A stretch of DNA of 64,000 bases from Modestobacter sp. Leaf380 (GCF_001424485.1 NZ_LMQC01000019.1:434001-498000), one strand, 5' to 3'. Positions 46,837 through 55,838 are shown, counted from the first letter of the stretch. A program made the numbers and translations. The notes: a model not told the origin generated them from the letters alone.

Positions 46837-49305
46837 GTGACGGAGACCCCGAGCCGCGACCGCATCGAGCCGGTCGACCTCCAGCAGGAGATGCAGCGCA
46901 GCTACATCGACTACGCGATGAGCGTCATCGTCGGGCGTGCGCTGCCCGAGGTGCGTGACGGGCTCAAGCCCGTGCACCGTCGCGTGCTGTTCGCGATGTA
47001 CGACCAGGGCTTCCGCCCCGACCGCGCCACGGTCAAGTGCGCGCGCGTCGTCGGTGAGGTGATGGGCAACTACCACCCGCACGGTGACTCCTCGATCTAC
47101 GACGCCCTCGTGCGGCTGGCCCAGCCCTGGTCGATGCGGTACCCGCTGATCGACGGGCAGGGCAACTTCGGCTCCCCGGGCAACGACCCGGCCGCGGCCA
47201 TGCGCTACACCGAGGCCCGCCTCACCCCGCTGGCCATGGAGATGCTCGCCGACATCGGCGAGGACACCGTGGACTTCCAGCCGAACTACGACGGCAAGAA
47301 CATGGAGCCCCTGGTCCTGCCCGGGCGCATCCCGAACCTGCTGGTCAACGGCTCGGCGGGCATCGCGGTCGGGATGGCGACGAACATGCCCCCGCACAAC
47401 CTGCGCGAGGTCGCCCAGGCCGTCTACTGGATGCTGGACCACCCCGAGGCCGAGCACGAAGAGGCGCTCACCGCCTGCATGGCCGTCGTCCAGGGGCCCG
47501 ACTTCCCGACCCACGGCCTCATCGTCGGCCGGGACGGCATCGAGGACGCCTACCGCACCGGTCGCGGTTCGGTCCGGATGCGCGCGGTCGTCTCGGTGGA
47601 GGAGGACAGCCGGGGCCGGGTGCAGCTCGTGGTCACCGAGCTGCCCTACCAGGTCAACCCGGACAACCTGGCCGAGGCGATCGCCGAGGGCGTGCGCGAC
47701 GGCCGGCTCCAGGGCATCTCCGAGATCGCCGACGAGTCCTCCGACCGGGTCGGGCGCCGGCTGGTCATCACCCTGCGCCGCGATGCGGTGGCCAAGGTCG
47801 TGCTGAACAACCTCTACAAGCACACCCAGCTGCAGACGACCTTCGGCTGCAACATGCTCTCCATCGTCGACGGCGTGCCGCGCACGCTGCGCCTGGACGA
47901 GCTCATCCGCTACTGGATCACCCACCAGATCGAGGTCATCCAGCGGCGCACGCGCTACCGGCTGCGCAAGGCCGAGGAGCGCGCCCACCTGCTGCGTGGC
48001 TACGCCAAGGCCCTCGACCAGCTCGACGCCGTCATCGCCCTGATCCGGGCCAGCGCGTCGGCCGAGGCCGCCCGCACCGGCCTGATGGAGCTGCTCGACG
48101 TCGACGAGGCGCAGGCGCTGGCGATCCTGGACCTGCAGCTGCGCCGCCTCGCGGCCCTGGAACGGCAGCGGATCCTCGACGAGCTGGCCGAGATCGAGGC
48201 CCGCATCGCCGAGCTGCAGGCCATCCTGGACAGCCCGGAGCGGCAGCGCCAGATCGTCCGCGACGAGCTCCAGGAGATCGTCGACAAGTACGGCGACGAC
48301 CGGCGGACCAACTTCGTCGCCCACGACGGCGACGTGTCCATGGAGGACCTCATCGCCGAGGAGCAGGTGGTCGTCACGATCACCCGCACCGGCTACGCCA
48401 AGCGGACCAAGGCCGACCTGTACCGCTCCCAGCGTCGCGGCGGCAAGGGCGTCATGGGCGCCACGCTCAAGCAGGACGACCTGATCCAGCAGTTCTTCGT
48501 GGGCTCGACCCACGACTGGATCCTCTTCTTCACCAACAAGGGCCGGGTGTACCGGGCCAAGGCCTACGAGCTGCCCGAGGCGGCGCGCACCGCCCGTGGC
48601 GCGCACGTGGCCAACATCCTGGCCTTCCAGCCCGACGAGAAGATCGCCCAGGTCATCCAGATCAAGGACTACCAGGTCGCCCCCTACCTGGTGCTGGCCA
48701 CCGCGAACGGCCAGGTCAAGAAGACCCGGCTGGCCGACTTCGACTCCCCGCGCAGCGGCGGGGTCATCGCGATCAACCTGCGCGAGGGCGACGAGCTGGT
48801 CGGTGCCGCGCTTATCGCCCCGGACGCCAACCTGCTGCTGGTCACCCGCAAGGCCATGTCGATCTGCTTCAAGGCCGACGACAGCCAGCTGCGCCCGATG
48901 GGCCGGGCCACCGAGGGCGTGCGCGGCATCTCGCTGTCCGACGACGACCGGCTGCTGTCGATGATCGTGGTGACCGAGGGCGTCGACGTCCTGGTCGCCA
49001 CCGAGGGCGGCTACGCCAAGCGGACCGGGATCGAGAACTACCCCGAGCAGAACCGCGGTGGCAAGGGCGTGCTCACCGCCGACCCCAAGTCCCGCAAGGG
49101 CGTGCTGGTCGGAGCGCTGTCGGTGGTGCTGGGCGACGAGCTCTACGCGATCACCTCGACCGGCGGGGTCATCCGCACGCCGGTCAACGGCGTCCGTCAC
49201 AACAAGGACCGGGCCACCATGGGTGTCAAGCTCATGAACTTGCCGGAGGACGTCTCGATCGTCGCGATCGCCCGGACGACGGACAACGACGAGCCCGACG
49301 CCTAG
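46837..49305 (+). CDS. gyrA: DNA gyrase subunit A
   Basis: The 822-residue subunit cuts and reseals DNA. The quinolone-resistance region reads [20 protein letters not shown], with Ser at the position equivalent to E. coli S83 (Ala in M. tuberculosis); the catalytic tyrosine is in [16 protein letters not shown]. The GyrA box QRRGGKG is in the C-terminal beta-pinwheel domain, where blades repeat the KKTRLADF-like and KRTGIENY-like motifs. The start is GTG at 46837. A dedicated promoter was not identified; the 169-bp gap with DnaA boxes suggests separate control from gyrB. Confidence 0.97.
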   Translation: MTETPSRDRIEPVDLQQEMQRSYIDYAMSVIVGRALPEVRDGLKPVHRRVLFAMYDQGFRPDRATVKCARVVGEVMGNYHPHGDSSIYDALVRLAQPWSMRYPLIDGQGNFGSPGNDPAAAMRYTEARLTPLAMEMLADIGEDTVDFQPNYDGKNMEPLVLPGRIPNLLVNGSAGIAVGMATNMPPHNLREVAQAVYWMLDHPEAEHEEALTACMAVVQGPDFPTHGLIVGRDGIEDAYRTGRGSVRMRAVVSVEEDSRGRVQLVVTELPYQVNPDNLAEAIAEGVRDGRLQGISEIADESSDRVGRRLVITLRRDAVAKVVLNNLYKHTQLQTTFGCNMLSIVDGVPRTLRLDELIRYWITHQIEVIQRRTRYRLRKAEERAHLLRGYAKALDQLDAVIALIRASASAEAARTGLMELLDVDEAQALAILDLQLRRLAALERQRILDELAEIEARIAELQAILDSPERQRQIVRDELQEIVDKYGDDRRTNFVAHDGDVSMEDLIAEEQVVVTITRTGYAKRTKADLYRSQRRGGKGVMGATLKQDDLIQQFFVGSTHDWILFFTNKGRVYRAKAYELPEAARTARGAHVANILAFQPDEKIAQVIQIKDYQVAPYLVLATANGQVKKTRLADFDSPRSGGVIAINLREGDELVGAALIAPDANLLLVTRKAMSICFKADDSQLRPMGRATEGVRGISLSDDDRLLSMIVVTEGVDVLVATEGGYAKRTGIENYPEQNRGGKGVLTADPKSRKGVLVGALSVVLGDELYAITSTGGVIRTPVNGVRHNKDRATMGVKLMNLPEDVSIVAIARTTDNDEPDA

Positions 49306-49324
49306 GCTGAGGCCGATGCCAGAC

Positions 49325-49354
49325 CCGGGACCGGACCGACCAGTCCGGTCCCGG
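49325..49354 (+). terminator. gyrA terminator
   Basis: A perfect 12-bp stem CCGGGACCGGAC/GTCCGGTCCCGG with a 6-nt loop, 19 bp after the gyrA stop. Confidence 0.8.
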
Positions 49355-49460
49355 TCGGTCTGGAGCGCACGGGCATGACCGATGCGCGGACGTCCTCCCG
49401 TCGCGGGGGGACGCCGGGCGCAAAGGGGCGACGAGGGTCGTCCGGGGACGGGAGTACGGC

Positions 49461-50390
49461 ATGAGCGACCGGACGCAGGGCTCGGTCAGGGCCGACAGCC
49501 GTGAGCAGGCGCCCTCGGCGCCGCAGACCCAGGCGATGCCCGTGGGCGGCTCGACCAAGGCCGAGGGCAAGCCCGCGGCCACCCCCGAGGCGGCCGCGCC
49601 GGCCAAGCCCGGCAAGCCGGCGGCCGCACCCGGCTGGGGCGGGGCCACCCCGGCCCGTCCGACCACCGGGACGGCGTCCGCTGCGGGTGCCTCCGCCCCC
49701 GCCGCCCGGGCCGCTGCCCCCGCGACCAGCCAGACCCCGGCCGCCCGCGCACCCCGCGAGGCGCCCGCGCAGCAGCGGCCCGCCGCCGCCAGCGCCCCCA
49801 CCCGCGGGGCCGCGTCCACGGCGCCCCCCCGCACGCCCGCCGGTGAGCCCGCGCGCAGCGGCCAGGCCCGCACCGGCGCGGCCACCCCGGCCACCGGTGG
49901 GCCGGCCGGCCCGTCCGGTCCCGGCGGCCCCGGTCGCCCCACCGGCGGCAACGGCGGCAGTGGTGGCTCCGACGAGTCCGGCAGCGGTCGGGTCCGAGGT
50001 GCCGGCAAGGACAAGGGCCGCGGCCCGCGCCGGGCCCGCCTGCAGCTGCGCCACATCGACACCTGGTCGGCGCTGAAGATCTCCCTGGTGCTGGCCATCG
50101 CGCTGTTCTTCGTCTGGATGGTCGCCGTGGGCGTCCTCTACGGCGTGCTCAACGGGCTGGGCGTGTTCACCACCCTCAACGACCTCATCGGCCAGCTGGG
50201 CTCCACCTCCGGTGACGCCGAGGGCGCCGGTGCGGTCATCACGCCCGGGATCGTCTTCGGTGGTGCCGCCGTCATCGGCGCGGTCAACATCGTGCTGTTC
50301 ACCGCGCTGTGCACGGTGGGCACCTTCGTCTACAACCTGTGCTCAGACCTCGTCGGTGGCCTCGAGGTCACCCTCGCCGAGCGCGACTGA
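49461..50390 (+). CDS. DUF3566 domain membrane protein (Rv0007-like)
   Basis: Of 309 residues, the first 190 are disordered and rich in Ala, Pro and Gly. The C-terminal DUF3566 domain begins at RRARLQLRHIDTWSALKISL and has two membrane helices (VLAIALFFVWMVAVGVLY and AVNIVLFTALCTVGTFVYN) around a loop with GVFTTLNDLIGQLG. The family is conserved next to gyrA in actinobacteria and has been linked to division/wall proteins, but its biochemical role is unknown. The start ATG 49461 has GGGAG nine nt upstream. Confidence 0.9.
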   Translation: MSDRTQGSVRADSREQAPSAPQTQAMPVGGSTKAEGKPAATPEAAAPAKPGKPAAAPGWGGATPARPTTGTASAAGASAPAARAAAPATSQTPAARAPREAPAQQRPAAASAPTRGAASTAPPRTPAGEPARSGQARTGAATPATGGPAGPSGPGGPGRPTGGNGGSGGSDESGSGRVRGAGKDKGRGPRRARLQLRHIDTWSALKISLVLAIALFFVWMVAVGVLYGVLNGLGVFTTLNDLIGQLGSTSGDAEGAGAVITPGIVFGGAAVIGAVNIVLFTALCTVGTFVYNLCSDLVGGLEVTLAERD

Positions 50391-50452
50391 GAGAGGATCT
50401 CCTCGCCCCCCGACCCACGCTCCGCGCGGGCCGGGACCCTGCGAGGGGGCCG
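50391..50452. repeat. Intergenic palindromic repeat R2
   Basis: It starts directly after the DUF3566 stop and runs to GCGAGGGGGCCG. End arms CCTCGC and GCGAGG pair; the sequence aligns with the reverse complement of R1 over its whole length, with the last 15 bases (CCTGCGAGGGGGCCG) identical. Probably also the terminator of the DUF3566 gene. Confidence 0.8.
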
Positions 50453-50544
50453 TCCCATCCGCTCGGTGTTCGCGCGGGGGCCGTTCCGCTTCGACCCCGC
50501 GTGTGAGCGCGGTGAGGCGGGCAGGTATGGTTTCGGAGGTTCAC

Positions 50545-50618
50545 GGGCCTGTAGCTCAGACGGTTAGAGCGCATCCCTGATAAGGATGAGGCCGGAGGTT
50601 CAAGTCCTCCCAGGCCCA
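50545..50618 (+). tRNA. ileT: tRNA-Ile (GAT)
   Basis: A complete cloverleaf: acceptor GGGCCTG/CAGGCCC, D-arm GCTC...GAGC, anticodon stem CATCC/GGATG with loop CTGATAA (anticodon GAT), T-arm GGAGG TTCAAGT CCTCC, discriminator A. The 3' CCA is not encoded. With tRNA-Ala downstream it keeps the conserved post-gyrA order. Confidence 0.97.
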
Positions 50619-50707
50619 CCCGTGCACCGCCGTGGGGCCTCCCGGCGCCGCGACGGACACCGGCCCCCGCACTCGTGGGGGCCGACTCGTCGAGGAGGTC
50701 CCCACCC

Positions 50708-50851
50708 GTGCTGAAGTCCCTCGCGGTGGCAGCACTCGCCGCCGGCGCCCTCGTCGCCGTCCGGAAGCGGACCGCGGCCAAGGGCGACCAGGACCTGTGG
50801 GCGCAGGCCACCACCGGTCCGCAGGCCGTCAGCACACCGCCCACCCGCTGA
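50708..50851 (+). CDS. DLW-39 family small protein
   Basis: The 47-residue protein has one hydrophobic N-terminal helix (LAVAALAAGALVAV), a basic patch (RKRTAAKGD) and the QDLWAQAT motif that marks the DLW-type small proteins found between these two tRNA genes in actinobacteria. GTG 50708 is preceded by GAGGAGG at good distance, which supports real translation. Probably a small single-pass membrane protein; function unknown. Confidence 0.85.
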   Translation: MLKSLAVAALAAGALVAVRKRTAAKGDQDLWAQATTGPQAVSTPPTR

Positions 50852-50876
50852 ACACCCGCGGCTCGCGCCGCGACCC

Positions 50877-50949
50877 GGGGACGTAGCTCAATTGGTAGAG
50901 CACCGCCTTTGCAAGGCGGGGGTCAGGGGTTCGATTCCCCTCGTCTCCA
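50877..50949 (+). tRNA. alaT: tRNA-Ala (TGC)
   Basis: A complete cloverleaf: acceptor GGGGACG/CGTCTCC with the G3-U70 pair that identifies alanine tRNAs, D-arm GCTC...GAGC, anticodon stem CCGCC/GGCGG with loop TTTGCAA (anticodon TGC), T-arm AGGGG TTCGATT CCCCT, discriminator A. CCA is not encoded. Confidence 0.97.
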
Positions 50950-51020
50950 CCCACCGCACCGACCGTGCAGCACCACCCGCACCCCCGCCGCGCCCCCGTG
51001 ACCACCCCGGGCGGGCAGGG

Positions 51021-51026
51021 GATGAT
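51021..51026 (+). promoter_or_regulatory. -10 element of the 51033 lipoprotein gene (leaderless)
   Basis: GATGAT, six nucleotides, then GTG at 51033. Confidence 0.4.
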
Positions 51027-51032
51027 CGCCGG

Positions 51033-51593
51033 GTGCGTGCTCCCCGTTGGCTGCTGCCCTGTGTCGCCGTCCTCGCCCTGACCGCGTGCGGCAGCGAGCC
51101 GGACGCCGCCGCCCCGACGAGCCCGCCCACCGGCGCGCCGGTCAGCAGCACCCCGGCGGCACCGACGACGCAGAGCGCCGGCCCCACGCCCGCGCCCGAA
51201 CCGGTCACCACCGAGCAGGACTGCCCCTACCTCGACACCGCCACCGTCCAGGACACCGTCGGGCAGCAGACCCCCACGGTCACCACCACCGGCGTCCCCG
51301 GCGGCGCACCGCCCACCTGCACGTTCCTCAAGCCCGACGACGAACCCGCCGCCGTCGTCGAGGTGCTCCAGACCGCCGACCCGGTCGCCGCACGGACCGC
51401 CGCGGTGCAGCGGGTGGCCGACATCGGGGGCACCGCCGTGGACGACGTCGCCGACGGCGGCGGCATCGCCTCCACCGACGACGGCACGGTGATCGCCGTC
51501 GCCGACGGCACCCTGGTCGTCGTCGTCACGATCAACCAGCAGTCCAGCCTGCAGGCCCGGGAGCTCGCCCAGGCGGTCACCGCCGTGCTCTGA
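51033..51593 (+). CDS. Putative secreted lipoprotein
   Basis: The 186-residue precursor has a short signal peptide (LLPCVAVLALTAC) with a good lipobox LTAC. A Thr/Pro/Ala-rich linker of some 40 residues leads to a domain with DCPYLDTATVQDTVGQQTP and a second conserved-looking cysteine in PPTCTFLKPDDEP, typical of small actinobacterial DUF-type lipoproteins. The two cysteines could form a disulfide. GTG 51033 is set by the -10 just upstream and by the tRNA-Ala gene, which an N-terminal extension would overlap. Function unknown. Confidence 0.8.
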   Translation: MRAPRWLLPCVAVLALTACGSEPDAAAPTSPPTGAPVSSTPAAPTTQSAGPTPAPEPVTTEQDCPYLDTATVQDTVGQQTPTVTTTGVPGGAPPTCTFLKPDDEPAAVVEVLQTADPVAARTAAVQRVADIGGTAVDDVADGGGIASTDDGTVIAVADGTLVVVVTINQQSSLQARELAQAVTAVL

Positions 51594-51594
51594 G

Positions 51595-51634
51595 CGGCCG
51601 GGCTCGGCCGGACTCGGCCGGGAGCGGCCGGGAG
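51595..51634 (+). repeat. Four decameric CGGCCGGG(A/C)(G/T)-type tandem units
   Basis: Units CGGCCGGGCT, CGGCCGGACT, CGGCCGGGAG, CGGCCGGGAG, starting 2 bp after the lipoprotein stop. Confidence 0.9.
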
Positions 51635-51689
51635 CGGCGCTGCCCGGACCGGTTCGTCCCGGGTCGCCGCAGGTGGGACCATGGGGGGC

Positions 51690-52223
51690 GTGACCGAATC
51701 GACTCCTGCACGGCGCGCAGTCCTGCACACCAACCACGGCGACATCACCGTGGACCTGTTCCCGGACCACGCCCCCAAGACCGTCGCCAACTTCGCCGAG
51801 CTCGCCGAGGGCAGCCGCGAGTGGGTCGACCCCCGCACCCGGGCCAAGACCACCGAGAAGCTGTACGACGGCACGATCTTCCACCGCGTCATCGACGGCT
51901 TCATGATCCAGGGCGGCGACCCGCTCGGTCAGGGCACCGGTGGCCCCGGCTACCGCTTCGGCGACGAGTTCCACCCCGACCTGCAGTTCTCCAAGCCCTA
52001 CCTGCTCGCCATGGCCAACGCCGGCCCGGGCACCAACGGCTCGCAGTTCTTCATCACGACCAGCAACACCCCGCACCTGAACAACAAGCACACGATCTTC
52101 GGCGAGGTTGCCGACGACGCCTCCCGCCAGGTGGTCGACGCGATCGGCAAGGTCCCCACCGCGCGTGGCGACAAGCCCCTCGAGGACGTCGTGATCACCT
52201 CGGTCGAGGTGCAGCGCAGCTGA
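51690..52223 (+). CDS. ppiA: Peptidyl-prolyl cis-trans isomerase (cyclophilin)
   Basis: The 177-residue protein is a cytosolic cyclophilin that speeds proline isomerisation. Catalytic/cyclosporin-site residues lie in FHRVIDGFMIQGGDP (R, F, M, Q), LLAMANAGPGTNGSQFFIT and HTIFGEV. It matches Rv0009 at the same position. GTG 51690 is favoured because GACCAT (51677-51682) would then be a -10 seven nt upstream; ATG 51681 in the same frame is the alternative and adds three residues. Its stop overlaps the apparent CTG start of the rhomboid gene. Confidence 0.94.
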   Translation: MTESTPARRAVLHTNHGDITVDLFPDHAPKTVANFAELAEGSREWVDPRTRAKTTEKLYDGTIFHRVIDGFMIQGGDPLGQGTGGPGYRFGDEFHPDLQFSKPYLLAMANAGPGTNGSQFFITTSNTPHLNNKHTIFGEVADDASRQVVDAIGKVPTARGDKPLEDVVITSVEVQRS

Positions 52224-53101
52224 GCACTCCCGACGGTCCGGGTGGCGTCGGCGGCGACCAGCCGCCGGCGCCCCCGGCCACCACCTGCTACCGGCACCCC
52301 GACCGCCCCACCCGGATCTCCTGCGTCCGTTGCGGGCGGCCGATCTGCCCGGAGTGCATGCACCCCGCCTCGGTGGGCTTCCAGTGCCCCGAGGAGATCG
52401 CCGATGCCCGGCGCACCGTGCGCCAGCCCAAGCGCAGCACCGGCCTGCGGGTCGCAGGCCGCCGCTGGGGCGTCGTCACCGTCGTCCTCATCGCGCTCAA
52501 CGTGCTGGTCGCCGTCGCGACCGCCGTGTCCGCGATCTCGGTGGGCGTCAGCCCGCTGACCTCCTTCTCCTCCCCGCTGCAGACCGAGCTGCTCACCGCG
52601 CCGGTCCTCGTCGACGACGGCCAGTGGTGGCGCGTGGTCACCAGCGCCTTCACCCACGCCTCGCTGGTGCACCTGGCGCTCAACATGTTCGCGCTGCTGC
52701 TGTTCGGCTCCGAGCTGGAGAAGCAGTTCGGCAAGGCCCGCTACCTGACCGTCTACCTGGTCGCCGCCCTGGGTGGCGCGGCCTCCCTGCAGCTCTTCGG
52801 CGCCTACTTCGGCGGGGTCGTCGGCGCCTCGGGTGCGATCTACGGGCTGCTCGGCGCGTTCGGTGTGGTGCTGCTCAAGCAGAAGCAGGACCTCCGCGGA
52901 CTGCTGACCCTGCTCGCGATCAACCTGGTGATCAGCTTCCTGCCCGGCGTCTCGCTGCTCGGGCACCTCGGCGGGCTGGTCGCCGGCGCGGCCACCGCCG
53001 CGGTCCTGGTGTACGCCGGGCGCCGCCGGACCCTCGCCGTCGGTGGCGTCGCGCTCGTCGTCGCGGTCCTGCTCGTGCTGACCTTCGGCGGTCTGCGCTA
53101 G
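52220..53101 (+). CDS. Rhomboid family intramembrane serine protease with B-box-like zinc finger
   Basis: The 293-residue protein (if read from CTG) begins with a zinc-finger-like segment (CYRHPDRPTRISCVRCGRPI then CPECMHPA), then six or seven membrane helices. The catalytic serine is S204 in VGASGAIYGLLG and the histidine H249 in LLGHLGGLVAG; QWWRVVTSAFTHASLVHLALN is the conserved L1/helix 2 part. Rhomboids cut membrane helices. No ATG, GTG or TTG exists upstream of the zinc finger in this frame; the only candidate is CTG 52220, overlapping the ppiA stop as CTGA. The 3' end is 4 bp from a converging gene. Confidence 0.9.
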   Translation: MSTPDGPGGVGGDQPPAPPATTCYRHPDRPTRISCVRCGRPICPECMHPASVGFQCPEEIADARRTVRQPKRSTGLRVAGRRWGVVTVVLIALNVLVAVATAVSAISVGVSPLTSFSSPLQTELLTAPVLVDDGQWWRVVTSAFTHASLVHLALNMFALLLFGSELEKQFGKARYLTVYLVAALGGAASLQLFGAYFGGVVGASGAIYGLLGAFGVVLLKQKQDLRGLLTLLAINLVISFLPGVSLLGHLGGLVAGAATAAVLVYAGRRRTLAVGGVALVVAVLLVLTFGGLR

Positions 53102-53105
53102 CGGT

Positions 53106-53519
53106 TCAGTCCTGCGCGGACGGCCGGGCGGTCAGGTCCTGCAGCGCTGCTGCGACCTGCGCCGGGTCGACACCCAGGTCGCGGCGGCCCAGCACGACCA
53201 GCACCGTGTCGTCCCGGGCGTCCTCCAGCTCCAGGGTGGTGCTGCGCAGGCCGAGCCGACGTGTGGTGTGCACCTGCACGCGCAGGGCGGGCCAGCCGAT
53301 CACGGTCGTGCCCGTCGTCGTGCGGACGTGGACGCCGTCGTCCTCCGCGCGGACCCGCGGTCGCAGCACCAGGTCCCGCACGACCACCGCGACGAGCAGC
53401 ACCGCGGCGGCGCCGACGAGGAACCGGCCCACCGGGTCGACGACCAGCGCGGCGACGGCGAGGCCGACGGCGACCAGGCCGGCGACGGTCGTCTCCTCGA
53501 GCCGGGTGGACCACTGCAC
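53106..53519 (-). CDS. PH-domain membrane protein (Rv0010c-like)
   Basis: The 137-residue protein has two membrane helices (TVAGLVAVGLAVAALVV and FLVGAAAVLLVAVVVRDLVL) and a C-terminal bacterial PH-like domain: VRAEDDGVHVRTTTGTTVIG, LRSTTLELED, then VLGRRDLGVDPAQVAAAL. This is the actinobacterial bPH_6 type. The start is GTG at 53519 (QWSTRLEETT); upstream codons in frame run through sequence that looks non-coding. Role unknown. Confidence 0.85.
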   Translation of the reverse strand: MQWSTRLEETTVAGLVAVGLAVAALVVDPVGRFLVGAAAVLLVAVVVRDLVLRPRVRAEDDGVHVRTTTGTTVIGWPALRVQVHTTRRLGLRSTTLELEDARDDTVLVVLGRRDLGVDPAQVAAALQDLTARPSAQD

Positions 53520-54002
53520 GCCCCCACTGTCCCACCCGGGGGCCGCCGTCCCCAGGTCCGTGGACAGCGGTGGGCAGGCCGTGCGGACCCGCCGACCGGG
53601 GCGTCCGGGGACCGTGTGACGCGCGGTGCGAGCTGCACCGACGTGCCCGGCGTGTCCGGGTGGACGACCCGCCGGTGACCGCACCCGCACAGGGGTCGCC
53701 GGCCTCGACGAGTCGACTCGTCCACACCTGTGTGCACAGGTGGGGACAGAAGCACAGGTGTGTAGTTACGCGGCTGCGCTCCCGGTCCCACGAGTCACAC
53801 GGCAGGCGTCCGTGCAGGTCAGGGGCGCGGTCCGGGCCGTCCACAGTCCACACTCGGTGGACAACCCTGGGGGCGGCGCCCGCGGCGCGCTGTGGACGGT
53901 GACCCCCCGGTGTGCACACTCACCGATGACCACGCCGTCGTCGTGTCGACTCCCATGCCGCCCCGGATCGCGGAGACCGTGCACAACCCCGACGCTGGTG
54001 TC
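53520..54002. other. Non-coding gap rich in DnaA-box-like sequences, partly similar to oriC
   Basis: No credible gene in 483 bp. At least six DnaA-box-like nonamers lie at 53718-53899: TCGTCCACA (53718), GTGTGCACA (53730), CCGTCCACA (53837), CAGTCCACA (53844), inverted GGTGGACAA (53856) and TGTGGACGG (53891). TGTGCACAGGT.GGGGA (53731) and GTCCGTGCAGGTCAG (53808) also occur in oriC at 33460 and 33527, in the same order and similar spacing (77 versus 67 bp). Confidence 0.65.
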
Positions 54003-54950
54003 GTGCAGGTTCTGGTGACGGGTGCGTCGGGTTTCGTGGGTGGTCGGCTGGCGCCGGCCCTGGTCGAGGAGGGACACCGCGTCAAGGCGATGACCCGCCG
54101 TCCGGAGTCGTACTCCGGAGCGGGTGAGGCCGTGGCCGGCGACGTGTCCGACGAGGCCTCGCTGCGGGCTGCGCTGGAGGGCTGCGACGCCGCCTACTAC
54201 CTCGTCCACAGCCTCGGGGACGCCGACTTCGTGCAGGAGGACGCCGCCGCCGCGCGCTCCTTCGGCCGGGCCGCCGCCGACGCCGGTGTACGTCGGATCG
54301 TCTACCTGGGTGGCCTGGGTGACGACGCCGACGACCTGTCCGACCACCTGCGCAGCCGGCGCGAGGTCGAGCGCCTGCTGGGCGAGGGCGGGGTGCCGGT
54401 GACCGTCCTGCGGGCCGGCATCGTCGTCGGCCACGGCGGGGTCTCCTGGGAGATGACCCGCCAGCTCGTCGCGCACCTGCCCGCGATGGTGACCCCGCGG
54501 TGGGTGCACACCAAGACCCAGCCGATCGCCGTCGCCGACGTCGTCCGGTACCTGGTGGGTGTGCTCGAGGCACCCGAGGCCGAGGGTCGCACGTTCGACG
54601 TGGGTGGGCCCGACGTCTTGGAGTACCTGGAGATGCTCACCCGGGTCGCCGACATCCAGGGCCGGCACCTCTTCGTGCTCCCGGTGCCGCTGTTGAGCCC
54701 CCAGCTCTCGGCGCGCTGGCTGGCCCTGGTCACCGACGTCGACGTGCAGACGGGCAAGTCGCTGATCGACTCCATGACCAACGAGGTCGTGGTCAAGGAC
54801 GACTCGATCCGCCGGGTCGTGCCCTTCGAGCCGATGGACTACGACCAGGCCGTGCTCACGGCGCTGGGCGAACGCGCGGCCGAACGGCGACAGGAGACCG
54901 GGAAGGCCCCGCGGCACGGAGGTCTGCTGGCGCGCGGAGCCCGGTCGTGA
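54003..54950 (+). CDS. NAD(P)-binding (NmrA/atypical SDR) protein
   Basis: The 315-residue protein starts QVLVTGASGFVGGRLAPAL (Rossmann) and has AYYLVHSLGD, IVYLGGLGDDADDLSDHLRS, VLRAGIVVGHGGVSWEMTRQ and FDVGGPDVLEYLEML. It is a paralogue of the protein at 41932-42858. Such proteins use NAD(P)H or sense it; the substrate is unknown. GTG 54003 is chosen because it gives the normal N-terminus and GACGCT lies six nt upstream; ATG 53955 would add 16 residues. It overlaps the CPBP protease gene by GTGA. Confidence 0.85.
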   Translation: MQVLVTGASGFVGGRLAPALVEEGHRVKAMTRRPESYSGAGEAVAGDVSDEASLRAALEGCDAAYYLVHSLGDADFVQEDAAAARSFGRAAADAGVRRIVYLGGLGDDADDLSDHLRSRREVERLLGEGGVPVTVLRAGIVVGHGGVSWEMTRQLVAHLPAMVTPRWVHTKTQPIAVADVVRYLVGVLEAPEAEGRTFDVGGPDVLEYLEMLTRVADIQGRHLFVLPVPLLSPQLSARWLALVTDVDVQTGKSLIDSMTNEVVVKDDSIRRVVPFEPMDYDQAVLTALGERAAERRQETGKAPRHGGLLARGARS

Positions 54951-55750
54951 GGCTGCGCCGCCAGGGGCGTCCGACAGGGACCCTGGACCGTGCGGTGACC
55001 CGCTGGGCCCAGAAGGCCCCCGCGTGGCTCATCGACCCGGTGCCGCGCGACCACCGGGAGACCGACACCGCGTTCCGGCGCCGGCGCCGGGTCACCGCCG
55101 GGGTCTCGGTCCTGGGGGCCGGGCTGCTGGGGGTCTCGCTGTCCCAGAAGCCGGACTCGAAGGAGTTCTACGGCCTGACCATGGCCGTGGCCGGCACCTG
55201 GGTGGCCGGTGGCATCGCCTCCGGGCCCCTGCACCTGGGCTGGATGCGGTCCAGCAAGGCCGTGCTGCACCGCCCGCTGGTGACGCCGGTCGTCTCGGGC
55301 GTGGCGGTCTTCGGGCTCTTCTACAGCGCCGCGCTGGTCGCCCGACGCATCCCGGTGCTCAACCGGGCCGTCACCCGGGTGCTGCGCTACGCCCACCAGG
55401 GCAACCCGGCCCTCGTGGCGACGACGACGCTGACCAACGGCCTGGCCGAGGAGGTCTTCTTCCGGGGGGCGCTCTACGCGGCCGCCGGCACCACGCACCC
55501 GGTGCTGAAGTCGACCGCGGTCTACGCGCTGGCCACCACGGCGACCCGGAACCCGGCGCTGGTGCTGGCCTCGGTGGTCATGGGCCTGCTCTTCGGCTGG
55601 CAGCGCAAGGTCACCGGCGGCATCCAGGCCCCGGCGCTGACCCACCTGGTGTGGTCGACGTTGATGCTGCGGTACCTGCCGGCGCTGTTCGACGACCAGC
55701 CCTCGATCGACGTCGAGCAGCCCCAGGACGAGGCCACCGGCACCGCCTGA
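54947..55750 (+). CDS. CPBP family intramembrane metalloprotease
   Basis: The 267-residue protein has several membrane helices and the CPBP motifs LAEEVFFRGALY (E168, E169, R173) and LFGWQRKVTGGIQAPALTHLVW with H233. CPBP/Abi proteins process prenylated or bacteriocin-like peptides and can give self-immunity; here the role is open. The basic N-terminus (RLRRQGRP) faces the cytoplasm. It is coupled to the NAD(P)-binding gene (GTGA). A perfect terminator follows at 55760. Confidence 0.87.
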   Translation: MRLRRQGRPTGTLDRAVTRWAQKAPAWLIDPVPRDHRETDTAFRRRRRVTAGVSVLGAGLLGVSLSQKPDSKEFYGLTMAVAGTWVAGGIASGPLHLGWMRSSKAVLHRPLVTPVVSGVAVFGLFYSAALVARRIPVLNRAVTRVLRYAHQGNPALVATTTLTNGLAEEVFFRGALYAAAGTTHPVLKSTAVYALATTATRNPALVLASVVMGLLFGWQRKVTGGIQAPALTHLVWSTLMLRYLPALFDDQPSIDVEQPQDEATGTA

Positions 55751-55759
55751 GACGACGAC

Positions 55760-55787
55760 GGCCCCCGTCCCGGGAGGGACGGGGGCC
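55760..55787. terminator. Terminator between CPBP and crgA genes
   Basis: A perfect 12-bp stem GGCCCCCGTCCC/GGGACGGGGGCC with loop GGGA, between convergent genes. Confidence 0.85.
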
Positions 55788-55794
55788 GAGGTGC

Positions 55795-55838
55795 GTCAGC
55801 GCGTCGATGAGTCAGCGCGTCAGCGCGTCAGCGCCAGC
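55795..55838 (-). repeat. Octameric GCGTCAGC repeats at the crgA stop codon
   Basis: Four near-tandem units (one interrupted by GCGTCGATGA). On the minus strand each unit contains TGA, so the natural stop is followed by further TGA triplets. Confidence 0.8.

Noticed and set aside
49316-49378. 20-codon mini-ORF after gyrA (MPDPGPDRPV...) with TAGGCT seven nt upstream
   Set aside because: It is read across the perfect terminator hairpin at 49325-49354; no SD-coupled or conserved feature supports it.
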